64,000 nt of DNA from Arcicella aurantiaca. Its GTDB lineage: Bacteria; Bacteroidota; Bacteroidia; Cytophagales; Spirosomataceae. Location of the stretch: positions 25,078 through 89,077 of the forward strand of contig NZ_QGGO01000019.1 of NCBI RefSeq assembly GCF_003148625.1. The letters are read 5' to 3'. Below are positions 1 to 9,001 of this stretch, piece by piece; position 1 is the first letter of the stretch; each line of letters begins with the position of its first letter. The notes under the pieces are model-generated. The model had not been told where the DNA came from and searched no databases. It saw nothing but the letters and a program-made list of their open reading frames with translations. The position numbers were made by a program, and so were the translations under genes.

Positions 1-6
1 TTGCTC

Positions 7-116
7 TCGTTCAAGTTTCCAGACTTGAACGAATATGAGTCTCCAGACTCACGGAACTAATTTACATTCTACGAGCCTTGAGGCTCTATTGTGGTTCAAG
101 GCTGGAGGCTTGAACC
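7..116. repeat. Cluster of four short hairpin palindromes
   Basis: Four perfect small palindromes lie in a row: stem TCGTTCAAGT at 7-16 with its complement at 23-32; TGAGTC/GACTCA at 36-51; GAGCC/GGCTC at 73-86; GGTTCAAG/CTTGAACC at 93-116. Their arms share the words CAAG, CCAGA and GGAGGC, so they look like variants of one short REP-like family. They lie directly downstream of the DUF3109 gene, whose stop codon is at 123-125, and could end its transcript, but no clear U-run follows the last stem. The repeat-family assignment is inference. Confidence 0.6.
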
Positions 117-122
117 AATTTT

Positions 123-695
123 TTACTCCTCCTCTCTATCTTTAATTTCCTGTAATAATTCTTGATACCAAGCCTCTCCGTATTTTCGGATAAGTGGTTC
201 TTTTAAAAATTTATAAACTTCAACGCCCAAATTTTCTCCATGCGAACAAGCATCAGAACAAATATGCCAACGGTCGTAATTTAGGGCTTCGTAATGTTCG
301 TATTTTGTAATTCTGATTGGATACAAATGGCAAGAAATCGGTTTTTTCCATGAGATTTTACCATCAAGATACGCTTGCTCAATTCCACATTTCAAGATAT
401 TTCTTTCGTCGTAAATGGCATACGCACATTCACGCCCTTCTATCACTGGTGTTGAATAATCTCCTTCCCAATCTTTTACATAAACGCCTTCTTTTTCAAT
501 GGCTTGAATACCAATTTCTGAAAGATATGGTTTTACTGTTTCATAGATTTCCTCCATAATCGGCAATTCGTCATCATTAAGAGGAGCTCCTAAATCTCCT
601 TCAACACAGCAAGCACCTTTACATTTAAGGAGGTCACAAACGAAGAATTTTTCAGCTATATCATCACTAATGACAGTATTTTCTATCAATATCAT
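123..695 (-). CDS. DUF3109 family cysteine-rich protein
   Basis: This 190-residue protein has the layout of the DUF3109 family, which resembles the YkgJ-type metal-binding proteins. A Cys cluster lies near the N terminus (C20, C25, C29 and C30, in CKGACC), followed by single or paired Cys residues in RECAY, LKCGIEQ, ISCHLYP and ICSDAC. The spacing suggests a bound zinc or iron-sulfur site. There is no signal peptide, so it is probably cytoplasmic. The start ATG at 695 gives the usual family N terminus. It stands alone between a repeat cluster and a 346-base intergenic stretch. The biological role of the family is not known to me. Confidence 0.8.
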   Translation of the reverse strand: MILIENTVISDDIAEKFFVCDLLKCKGACCVEGDLGAPLNDDELPIMEEIYETVKPYLSEIGIQAIEKEGVYVKDWEGDYSTPVIEGRECAYAIYDERNILKCGIEQAYLDGKISWKKPISCHLYPIRITKYEHYEALNYDRWHICSDACSHGENLGVEVYKFLKEPLIRKYGEAWYQELLQEIKDREEE

Positions 696-1041
696 TTTAA
701 AATGTTTTATGTAGTAAGCAATAAATTCTACTATTTTTCAGTCTATTTATTACTTCCCTAATTTCAATATCTCAAACTCAGCACCGAGTGTTACAATAAA
801 TAATCTCACAAAATTACGTTAAATCTGGTACTTTTAAACGACTTGGCATTTTTATTGACTAAGATTTAAAAGATGCGGTTCAGCAAAGTTTATACAAATG
901 AATATTTTGCTTTTTTTTATTTATTTTTGTATTAACCTATCTAAAAGGTTGTCTAAATAAACCGCCAATGATTTAGATAAAGATGCTATTTTGTTTTCCT
1001 TGAAAATAAAGTAACTATCACCCATAAAATATTCCTTATTT
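696..1041. other. Intergenic region between divergent genes
   Basis: These 346 AT-rich bases separate the divergent DUF3109 and lytic transglycosylase genes and should hold both promoters. A TATTTTTG word at 922-929 matches the Bacteroidota -7 consensus, but no TTTG lies at the right distance before it. I see no RNA gene, repeat or convincing coding segment. Confidence 0.5.
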
Positions 1042-3471
1042 ATGAAAAAGCGTCTTTCGCTGCTAATATTGGCTTTTCTTACTTGTGTTTGGGCAACGGC
1101 ACAAGACCTTCCACGTAGCCTTTTTGTGGGTTCTGTCAATGTCAAGATTGAGTCAGATGCAAAAGCTATCATTGAAAGAGAAATTGACAATCTCAATGCT
1201 AATCAAAAATATTTGAATTCATTGACTACAAAAATGAATTTATACTTTCCAATTATTGAAAAAATATTGGCTGAAGAAGGCGTTCCCGACGAATTCAAAT
1301 ACTTATGTGTACAAGAAAGTGCTTTTAATCCAGATGCCATTTCTACTTCCAATGCTATTGGATATTGGCAATTCAAGCGAGAAACTGCTCAGGAAGTAGG
1401 CATGAGAGTTGATGGCGTTATCGACGAACGTAAGCATATCGCAGCCGCAACTAAAGGAGCAGCGGTTTATCTTTCAAGAAATAATTTAATTTTAAAAAAC
1501 TGGGTTTCAACATTGCTTTCCTATCGTTTAGGACTTGGAGCGGTGCGAAGAATGAGTGATATTGACTGGGCTTATAAAAATGAAGTATCCGTAAACGCTT
1601 CTACTGATTGGTACGTTTTACGCTTTTTGGCACATCGTCATTTCTTGGAAAAACAATATAAACAATCTAAAAATCAAGTTTCGAGCAATTATATTTTTGA
1701 ATATACCAATAGTCGAGGAAAAAACTTAACTGATATTGCTCAAGAATTAGAAGTTCCTTTAGCTGATGTTATTGTTAATAATACGTGGTTGAAATCAACC
1801 ACTATTCCAGACGATAAAGATTATATCGTTTATCTTCCTGTGAATAGTCAGCAATATTTAGACTTAAAAATTAAAAATGACCAACAGAAGTTTTCTGAAG
1901 ACCAAGTTGCGGTTAATAAAGATTTAGGTTTTCCTGTATTGGTTAAACTAACAAATACAGCTACTAAAGATGAACCAATATTTTACGAAATAAATGGTAA
2001 AAAAGGGATTTTAGCTCGTCAGGGAGATACGCCAGAAAGTATTGCAGAACGTGCAGGAATTAATTTAAAGCGTTTCTTGAAATTCAACGACCTTGATGAT
2101 AACGACAGAATTATTCCTAATGAAGTTTATTATTTAAAGAGAAAAGACCGCCGTGCTGTGGTGGCATATCATACAGTAGAAGGATACGAAACGCTGTGGA
2201 AAATTTCTCAAATGTACGGTGTGCAATTGGAGGATTTAATGACAAAAAACCGTATTACTCAAATTCAACGACTTCAAAAAGGTCGTTTATTGTGGTTAAT
2301 TGAAACTCGTCCAGAAGGACAAAGTGTTGAATATGTACAGTCTCCAGAAGATAAGCCCGTTACTATTATTGAAAAACCAGTAGCTGTTGAACCTAAAAAA
2401 CAACCCGTAACTCCACCAGCAACCAAAAAGCCAACACCTCCACAGAATAATCAATCAGAAGTGACAATTATTGAGACTAAAAATGAGCCAAATAACCCTA
2501 TCGTTACCACTCCTTCGAAACCTGTAAATACACCAAGCACTAAACCTTTAGACAATACAAATACTCAGGCAAGTAATACTTCCGTGACCACGAAACCGTC
2601 GTCTTCAAGTATATCTACGCCTCCTCCTGTGGTTTATAACCCGACTTCAAATAGTGGGAAATCAAATAAAATTATTAAAAGTCATATTGTTGAACCGAAG
2701 CAAACTTTCTTTAGCATTGCAAGACTTTACAATATGTCAGTAGATGAATTGTACAGTTTAAACGATATGTATTCTGGGAGTCCGTTAAGAATTGGACAAA
2801 CCATAAAAGTATATCAACCAAGCTCAACGCCAATTACAGGAGCAACCAGAACAGAGCCTAAAACAACGACAACTTATACATATCCTCCTGCAAACAAGCC
2901 GATTCCAACACCAGAAAATACAACAACAACGATTGTCAGAGAAGTGGTGACGTCTCCTGCTGAAAATATTGAGGTGGCATCAACAAACCCAAGTCCAACC
3001 ATTACAACAACGCCTGTAAATACAGCACCAACAACGGTTTATACGCCCGCACCCGCTACGCCTACAACCGTTAACAAACCATTTACGCCTGCCGCAGTCA
3101 ATACAAAACCGAATTATAAAATTATTCATACAATACAGGCAGGAGAAACAATTTATCGAGTTTCAAAAACTTATGGTGTAAGTGTTGAGAGCATTAAAAG
3201 TTGGAATAATTTATCCCATAATACCGTTGAAATTGGGCAAGAATTAGTGATTTTGGGTGGCAATGTCATTCCAAATTCTTCAAATGAACCAACAACTACA
3301 ACGTCTCAAGCTACCCAAAATAACAATTACAAATATCATATTTTGAAAGCAGGTGAAACCGTTTTTAGAGTTTCTCAAATTTATGGTGTTACTGTTGATG
3401 AAGTCGTAAAATGGAATAATATCAAGAATTTCTCCGTAAGTGTTGGTCAGAAAATTGTGATTAAGAAATAG
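1042..3471 (+). CDS. MltD-like lytic transglycosylase with multiple LysM domains
   Basis: This 809-residue secreted enzyme should cleave the MurNAc-GlcNAc bond of peptidoglycan to leave 1,6-anhydro ends. Residues 1-20 form a signal peptide ending ATAQD. The SLT domain spans about 60-190, with the catalytic Glu at position 92 in the motif CVQESAFNP, followed by GYWQF. Four LysM modules can be seen: one near 375-415 (YHTVEGYETLW) and three better spaced ones in the C-terminal half starting HIVEPKQTF, HTIQAGETI and HILKAGETV. Long Pro/Thr/Ser linkers join them. A paralogue with fewer LysM modules lies on the other strand beyond the SusC/SusD pair (9002-10738). The name MltD-like is family inference; a gene symbol is not justified. 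Confidence 0.88.
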   Translation: MKKRLSLLILAFLTCVWATAQDLPRSLFVGSVNVKIESDAKAIIEREIDNLNANQKYLNSLTTKMNLYFPIIEKILAEEGVPDEFKYLCVQESAFNPDAISTSNAIGYWQFKRETAQEVGMRVDGVIDERKHIAAATKGAAVYLSRNNLILKNWVSTLLSYRLGLGAVRRMSDIDWAYKNEVSVNASTDWYVLRFLAHRHFLEKQYKQSKNQVSSNYIFEYTNSRGKNLTDIAQELEVPLADVIVNNTWLKSTTIPDDKDYIVYLPVNSQQYLDLKIKNDQQKFSEDQVAVNKDLGFPVLVKLTNTATKDEPIFYEINGKKGILARQGDTPESIAERAGINLKRFLKFNDLDDNDRIIPNEVYYLKRKDRRAVVAYHTVEGYETLWKISQMYGVQLEDLMTKNRITQIQRLQKGRLLWLIETRPEGQSVEYVQSPEDKPVTIIEKPVAVEPKKQPVTPPATKKPTPPQNNQSEVTIIETKNEPNNPIVTTPSKPVNTPSTKPLDNTNTQASNTSVTTKPSSSSISTPPPVVYNPTSNSGKSNKIIKSHIVEPKQTFFSIARLYNMSVDELYSLNDMYSGSPLRIGQTIKVYQPSSTPITGATRTEPKTTTTYTYPPANKPIPTPENTTTTIVREVVTSPAENIEVASTNPSPTITTTPVNTAPTTVYTPAPATPTTVNKPFTPAAVNTKPNYKIIHTIQAGETIYRVSKTYGVSVESIKSWNNLSHNTVEIGQELVILGGNVIPNSSNEPTTTTSQATQNNNYKYHILKAGETVFRVSQIYGVTVDEVVKWNNIKNFSVSVGQKIVIKK

Positions 3472-3535
3472 ATTGAAAAAGTAAAAGCCAATTTCCCATC
3501 ACTGAGAAATTGGCTCTTGCTTTTTCACTTCAATC
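3471..3535. terminator. Bidirectional terminator hairpin
   Basis: A long imperfect palindrome begins at the last base of the transglycosylase stop codon. GATTGAA (3471-3477) pairs with TTCAATC (3529-3535), and the core GCCAATTTC pairs with GAAATTGGC. A- and T-runs flank the core. It lies between convergent genes and can serve both. Confidence 0.75.
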
Positions 3536-3556
3536 AGAATTTTATTGAATCAATGC

Positions 3557-5320
3557 TTAATAACCAGCATTTTGTTTCAACGTTGGCTGACCATTCTTTT
3601 GGCTATTCAAAATTTCGTCATTGGGTAATGGGAAGTAATTATTCTTTGAACTAAATACTTTTCCTACTAAATAACCTCTTTTGTTATAAGTACGTCCTGA
3701 TAAATCCTTTCCATCTTTAGACTCCTCCTGAACGTATTTGTTCAAGTATTTTTCTGCAATTCCCCAACGTACCAAATCAAAGAAACGGTGACCTTCCATC
3801 GCAAATTCTAAACGATTTTCCATACGTACTGCATTACGTGCGTAGTCTGCTCCTTTAGTAGTAAATGTTCCTTTTGGATAAGGATTTACCATATAATTGA
3901 TAGACGCATCTTGTACAGAACCTCCTTTTGCACGGTTTCTAATCATATTTACATAGTCTTCACCTGCTTGCAAATTTCCTAATTCAATTTCACATTCTGC
4001 TAACCAAAGAATTACCGACGACAATTTCAATAAACGATAGTTATTATTTACGTTTCTTCTTGAAGTTGAGTGAGTTGAACTTCCTTCATCTGCTAAATAA
4101 TACATCCATTTTTTACCCGTATAAGGTCCAGAATAATTTTGATTTCTAATCCATGAATATCCCGGCATTTGTCCCCAATCAAGGAAATTTACACCTCTAC
4201 GTCCAACAGTCCAATCTAAACGAGGGTCAACAGCCACGGTTCTATCTAAATTAAACGCTTGGTCAGACTTCAAGCCTTGGTCGTTTGGTAAATCTACTTG
4301 GTTATAAGTATCAGCAGTTCCGTCAGCAGATGAACCAATCATTGGTAATCCGTCTTTATCCGTTTTAAAAGCATTCACTAAATTTTGTGATGGCAAATAA
4401 AATCCACAACATCCTCTACCCGGTGCATTCGCAGAATATGGCCAGTTTAAGTTATCTCCTGCATTTCCATTATTACCGTTTGTACCATCATTTACAGAAA
4501 ATTCTACTTCAAAAATTGACTCTGCATTATTATTGGTAATGTTTCTATAATTTTCATGGTAATTACTTACTAATTTCTTACCCGAATTTTTCAAAACATC
4601 TTCTAATAATGTTTTAGCAGCAGCATATTTTTTCTGGAAAATTAAAGCTTTTGCTAAATACGTTTTTGCTGACCATTGCGTGGCTCTACCTTTTTGAGAT
4701 TGTACCGCTGGAAGATTTGCTGCGGCAAACGTAAAATCAGCCTCAATATTTGACCAAATATCCTTATCATTAGGAATTTTAGTAGAATTTGGGTCAGACG
4801 CTACATACGTTTTTTCGTCAATGTATGGAACGTTATTCCACATTTTCTTTGCCTCAAAATGATAATGTCCTCTCAAAAATCTCGCTTCAGCTATCACTTG
4901 TGTTTTCTCGGCATCAGTCATATCTTTTATGTCAGGGCTTTGAACGAGCTGAATGGTTTCGTTACAACGAGCTACGCCATCGTAAGAATGTTGCCATTTC
5001 CCTAAAAAGTATGTATTGTCCGACAACCAGTTATATTGTTCAATATATTCTTGTTCTGGTTGGTCACCAATATCTGTACCTTTCACGGCATCGCCACTCG
5101 TGATACCGCCAAATACATAATTTGAAATTGTGGACTGACGACCTGTATTTCCAGCTCCTACTCCATCCATAAGCGAGTAAGCACCAATTAATATGGCATT
5201 CACCCCATTTTTATTACTTAATGATACCAAAGAGGCAGCTCCCTGCGGTTGAATATCAAAGAAAGACTCTGAACAAGAGAATGTTAGTCCAAGTAGTCCG
5301 AGTATCAATAATTTTTTCAT
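3557..5320 (-). CDS. SusD/RagB family nutrient-binding outer-membrane lipoprotein
   Basis: This 587-residue protein is the substrate-binding lid of a SusCD nutrient importer. It opens with a lipoprotein signal whose lipobox is LTFSC (C16 lipidated), followed by SESFFDIQPQG, which is typical of SusD. TPR-like helices follow (ADAEKTQ/EARFLRGHYHFEAKKMW region). The C terminus has the usual RLEFAMEGHRFFDLVRWG motif and PLPNDEIL. It lies 109 bases downstream of the SusC gene in the same orientation and is surely co-transcribed. No sigma/anti-sigma pair, two-component regulator or glycoside hydrolase is attached, so the substrate cannot be read from context. Confidence 0.95.
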   Translation of the reverse strand: MKKLLILGLLGLTFSCSESFFDIQPQGAASLVSLSNKNGVNAILIGAYSLMDGVGAGNTGRQSTISNYVFGGITSGDAVKGTDIGDQPEQEYIEQYNWLSDNTYFLGKWQHSYDGVARCNETIQLVQSPDIKDMTDAEKTQVIAEARFLRGHYHFEAKKMWNNVPYIDEKTYVASDPNSTKIPNDKDIWSNIEADFTFAAANLPAVQSQKGRATQWSAKTYLAKALIFQKKYAAAKTLLEDVLKNSGKKLVSNYHENYRNITNNNAESIFEVEFSVNDGTNGNNGNAGDNLNWPYSANAPGRGCCGFYLPSQNLVNAFKTDKDGLPMIGSSADGTADTYNQVDLPNDQGLKSDQAFNLDRTVAVDPRLDWTVGRRGVNFLDWGQMPGYSWIRNQNYSGPYTGKKWMYYLADEGSSTHSTSRRNVNNNYRLLKLSSVILWLAECEIELGNLQAGEDYVNMIRNRAKGGSVQDASINYMVNPYPKGTFTTKGADYARNAVRMENRLEFAMEGHRFFDLVRWGIAEKYLNKYVQEESKDGKDLSGRTYNKRGYLVGKVFSSKNNYFPLPNDEILNSQKNGQPTLKQNAGY

Positions 5321-5429
5321 GATATTTTATTAAATGCTTTATGTTATACACAATAGGCAAACCATATTTTTGATATAACACAAAGACGTTTATTGCTATT
5401 TAAAAATACTTTGTTGACTTACAGAAAAA

Positions 5430-8400
5430 TTAGAAGCCTAATCTAACGCCTACGTTATAAGATTTAGCAACTGGGAAAGCACCTTCGTCGATACCCATGT
5501 GAATATCTTGATTGTCTGTTCCAGAAGCTCTTAAATTAATATCTGGGTCTAAACCTTTATACTTTGTAAAAGTGAGTAAATTTTGACCTTGAATATAAAT
5601 TTGAGCAGAACTTAACTTGATTTTTGTCAAGAATGCCGCAGGAACGTTGTAAGTCAATTGAATATTTTTGATACGCATATAAGAGCCATCTTCAACAAAA
5701 TATGTTGAGATTTGCTGACTTGTACCATCTTGTGAATTTAGACGTGGCAACAAAGCATTATCTCCTTGTTTCTTCCAAGAATTATACAACATATCTGTCG
5801 AGCGGTTTCCTTGAAAAGTGTTGAAATCTGTCCAGTATTTCAAATAGTTAAAGATTTGATTTCCTTGAGAACCTTGTGCGAAAATGGCTAAATCCCAGTT
5901 TTTATACCCTAAATTTAGATTCAAACCATAAGTAAAATCTGGGTGCGGATTTCCAATAATTGTTTTATCAGCAGCCGTAATTACGCCATCACCATTTATA
6001 TCTCTAAACTTGAAAACACCTGCTCTTGTGTATGTTCCGAATTTTGGAGCAGTCGCCGCTTCTGCATCATCTTTAATTACACCATCTACAATATATCCGT
6101 AGTAACTCGCAATTGGTAAGCCTGCTTTTGTTACCGAAATGGCAGGAAGACGAGTCGAGAATCCAAATACTGTTGCATTAGGGTCATCGTTCAATTTTAC
6201 CACATTGTTTTTGTACGTACTGAACATTCCGCTTACAGTATATCTGAAATCCCCGATTTTATCTTTGTAAGTAATATTCAAGTCAAGTCCTTTGTTGTTT
6301 ACTTCTCCAATATTTACGTAAGGAATTGTACCCGTTCCCGCAGTTCTTGGAATTGGCACTTGGGTAAGCATATTTGAAGTAGTACGAGTGTATAAATCGA
6401 CAATTACTTCCAATTTTCCTTTCAACAAACTTGCATCAATACCAATGTTTGTGGAAGTGTTAGTTTCCCATCTACCGTTCGGGTTTCCGAATTGTGTTAA
6501 GTCAAAACCGTTAGCAATGGCATTTCCAGAACCTGTAATATCATAAGCATTGTTAAGTGGGTCTGGATTGTACAAAGTATAAGCATTGTACACATTTGGA
6601 ATTAATTGGTTTCCAGTTACGCCCCAACCTCCTCTGATTTTTAAATCTTCAAACAAAGTTTGTTTTTTCATGAACTCCATTTCTGTTAAACGTAAGCCCA
6701 ATGAGAATGCAGGGAACACTCCATAACGGTACGCAGGAGAGAATCTTGAAGAACCATCTCTACGAATCGTAAAGTCAGCCAAAAGGAAATCTTTGTAGCT
6801 ATAATTCACTTTTCCGAACAAAGAGAACAAATTACTAAGCGTTGCACCAGCTCCAGCATTTGATAAACCAGCAGCAGCTCCAAGATTTAAGTATTGATAA
6901 GAAGGGTCATCAAAAGCATAATTACTACGACCAGCATTAAAACCAAATGCGTAAGTAGTAACGGCTTCTGTTCCTGCCAACACATTAAAGCTGTGGCTTC
7001 CAATCGTTTTTGCATAATTAACTGTATTAAACCATGTTACGGCTCTATCAAAGTTATTAAATACTGTTAAACTGTTTGAGCTACGTGGTTCTGCGGCTTC
7101 AATATCACGGTTGAAATATTGAGAAAGGTTATAGTTGTTAAATTCAACGCCTAAACTTGTTCTGATTTTCAAACCTGCAATGAGAGCATATTCTGCGAAG
7201 ATATTTCCGAAAATATGCGTTCCTTTTACTACGTTATTTCTTTCACGCCATAATCTTGCCACTGGGTTTGGAGCATTTCCAAGGTTTGAACCTCTACTTC
7301 CTGCAAAACCGTTGAAATCAGAAGTATTTGTTCCACCCAAAGCAACAGGTCCACCCGTAATATCAAATACAGGAATAATTGGCTGAACACGAATAGCAAA
7401 CATAATAGGATTACTTTCATTATTGTTACCACTCGGAAAACCCGCAGCACCGTTTGTAATACCTACTTTTTCATCATAAGATAAAGTAAAATTCTCTCCA
7501 TAAGTCAATTTACCTCTTGTAAATTCAGTGTTGGCTCTTACCGAATAACGAGTGTAATTTGTATATTTCAAGATACCATCTTGATTGAAATAATTACCAG
7601 AAATGGCATATCTACCTGATTTAGTTCCTCCTGTTGCTCCTAATTGGAAGTTAGAGATTTTAGCAGGACCAAATATTTCACGTTGCCAGTCTGTACCTTC
7701 TTTATTTGCTTTCGTAATGTTGAATGCAGTTACACCCAATTTAGGGTCTGCAATGTCATTTGTATAAGTATAATTAGCAGGTAAGGTACCATAAACGTTT
7801 GGATAGATATAATCTGCAATGGTTTGCTCACCCGTAGATGTAAAACGATATTGTGCTGAAGGAGAAGTTCCTGCGGCTTTTCCTGCTCCAATTTCAGATT
7901 CATAATAATACTGTCCCAATTCTTTGGTATTCAACAAACTAAGTGTTTTTCCAACCGTTTGAATCCCTGTATAAGCATCAAATGTAATTTTTGATTCTCC
8001 CACAGCTCCTCTTTTGGTTGTGATGATAACCACACCATTGGCAGCACGAGCTCCATAAATAGAGGCAGACGAAGCATCTTTCAATACTTGCATCGACTCA
8101 ATATCATTTGGGTTGATTTGGTTAAGTGTTCCTTGCGTTGGTACACCGTCAATTACATACAAGGGACTGTTATTGTTGATTGAACCAAAACCACGAATAC
8201 GTACCATTGTTCCTCCTCCGGGAGAGTTATCATTACCAACCGTAACCCCAGCAGCTCTACCTTGCAACATTTGGGTAACACTGGCACTTGGCAAAGCAGT
8301 TAATTCTTTTGCACCTACTACTGTTACCGCACCTGTAATATCTTTTTTACGTTGAGAAGCGTAACCCGTAACGATTACTTCTGATAAAGATTTTACATCA

Positions 8401-8708
8401 ACTATTAAAGAAACATTGATTGATTCTTGACCGCCAACTGCGATTTCTTGTGAAGAAAAACCTAATGATGAGAATATCAAAGTAGCATTATTCGGAACAT
8501 CAATAGTATATGCACCATCATTGCTTGAGGTTGTACCCTTATTGGTACCTTTCACCTGAACGCTTGCACCAGGAACGCCCGCCTTTGTTTCATTGTCAAT
8601 AATTCTACCTGTAATTTTTCGTTGGGAAATAGCTACAAGTGAGCAACACACAAATACGAATAGCAAAAGGAATCTCTTTCCGATGGGAATTGAGTAGTTT
8701 TTTTTCAT
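5430..8708 (-). CDS. SusC/RagA family TonB-linked outer-membrane transporter
   Basis: This 1092-residue TonB-dependent channel partners the SusD lipoprotein downstream. A signal peptide covers about residues 1-28. A carboxypeptidase-regulatory-like beta domain follows at about 30-105 (ITGRIIDNETKAGVPG onward). The plug domain at about 110-235 carries SEVIVTGY, LYVIDGVP and the SusC signature KDASSASIYGARAANGV. The rest is the 22-stranded barrel, ending in the aromatic residue of GVRLGF. The lack of an extra N-terminal anti-sigma-interacting (STN) domain fits regulation not involving a FecR/ECF pair. Its substrate is unknown. Confidence 0.95.
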   Translation of the reverse strand: MKKNYSIPIGKRFLLLFVFVCCSLVAISQRKITGRIIDNETKAGVPGASVQVKGTNKGTTSSNDGAYTIDVPNNATLIFSSLGFSSQEIAVGGQESINVSLIVDVKSLSEVIVTGYASQRKKDITGAVTVVGAKELTALPSASVTQMLQGRAAGVTVGNDNSPGGGTMVRIRGFGSINNNSPLYVIDGVPTQGTLNQINPNDIESMQVLKDASSASIYGARAANGVVIITTKRGAVGESKITFDAYTGIQTVGKTLSLLNTKELGQYYYESEIGAGKAAGTSPSAQYRFTSTGEQTIADYIYPNVYGTLPANYTYTNDIADPKLGVTAFNITKANKEGTDWQREIFGPAKISNFQLGATGGTKSGRYAISGNYFNQDGILKYTNYTRYSVRANTEFTRGKLTYGENFTLSYDEKVGITNGAAGFPSGNNNESNPIMFAIRVQPIIPVFDITGGPVALGGTNTSDFNGFAGSRGSNLGNAPNPVARLWRERNNVVKGTHIFGNIFAEYALIAGLKIRTSLGVEFNNYNLSQYFNRDIEAAEPRSSNSLTVFNNFDRAVTWFNTVNYAKTIGSHSFNVLAGTEAVTTYAFGFNAGRSNYAFDDPSYQYLNLGAAAGLSNAGAGATLSNLFSLFGKVNYSYKDFLLADFTIRRDGSSRFSPAYRYGVFPAFSLGLRLTEMEFMKKQTLFEDLKIRGGWGVTGNQLIPNVYNAYTLYNPDPLNNAYDITGSGNAIANGFDLTQFGNPNGRWETNTSTNIGIDASLLKGKLEVIVDLYTRTTSNMLTQVPIPRTAGTGTIPYVNIGEVNNKGLDLNITYKDKIGDFRYTVSGMFSTYKNNVVKLNDDPNATVFGFSTRLPAISVTKAGLPIASYYGYIVDGVIKDDAEAATAPKFGTYTRAGVFKFRDINGDGVITAADKTIIGNPHPDFTYGLNLNLGYKNWDLAIFAQGSQGNQIFNYLKYWTDFNTFQGNRSTDMLYNSWKKQGDNALLPRLNSQDGTSQQISTYFVEDGSYMRIKNIQLTYNVPAAFLTKIKLSSAQIYIQGQNLLTFTKYKGLDPDINLRASGTDNQDIHMGIDEGAFPVAKSYNVGVRLGF

Positions 8709-8937
8709 AAAAGTTAAATGATTAAGTATGATTTATTGTATTGAAAAAGGTAATTTATACTTACCACATCATGATAAATATTATATAAATATTTATTAAA
8801 ATAATACAAAAACAAAACTTTTTCAATTAAAAAAATTATAAAAAAACCATAAATAATACTTTATTTAAAAATATTTATCATTATTCTGACTTTTGCAAGT
8901 TAAAATTAAGGTTCATAAAATAACATTGTGCAAAAAG

Positions 8938-8970
8938 AAAGCCTCCCGAAAAATAATTTCGAGAGGCTTT
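8938..8970 (-). terminator. Terminator after the second lytic transglycosylase
   Basis: AAAGCCTC and GAGGCTTT arms enclose CCGAAAAATAATTTCGA; on the minus strand the stem is followed by T-rich sequence. It lies about 32 bases past the stop codon of the gene at 9002-10738. Confidence 0.75.
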
Positions 8971-9001
8971 ACCATCAATCAAACCCAAATCTATAATGTT
9001 A

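Noticed and set aside
317-559. Plus-strand open frame inside the DUF3109 gene, and many like it in other genes
   Set aside because: They mirror real genes on the other strand, have no family motifs, and have low-complexity or unlikely compositions.
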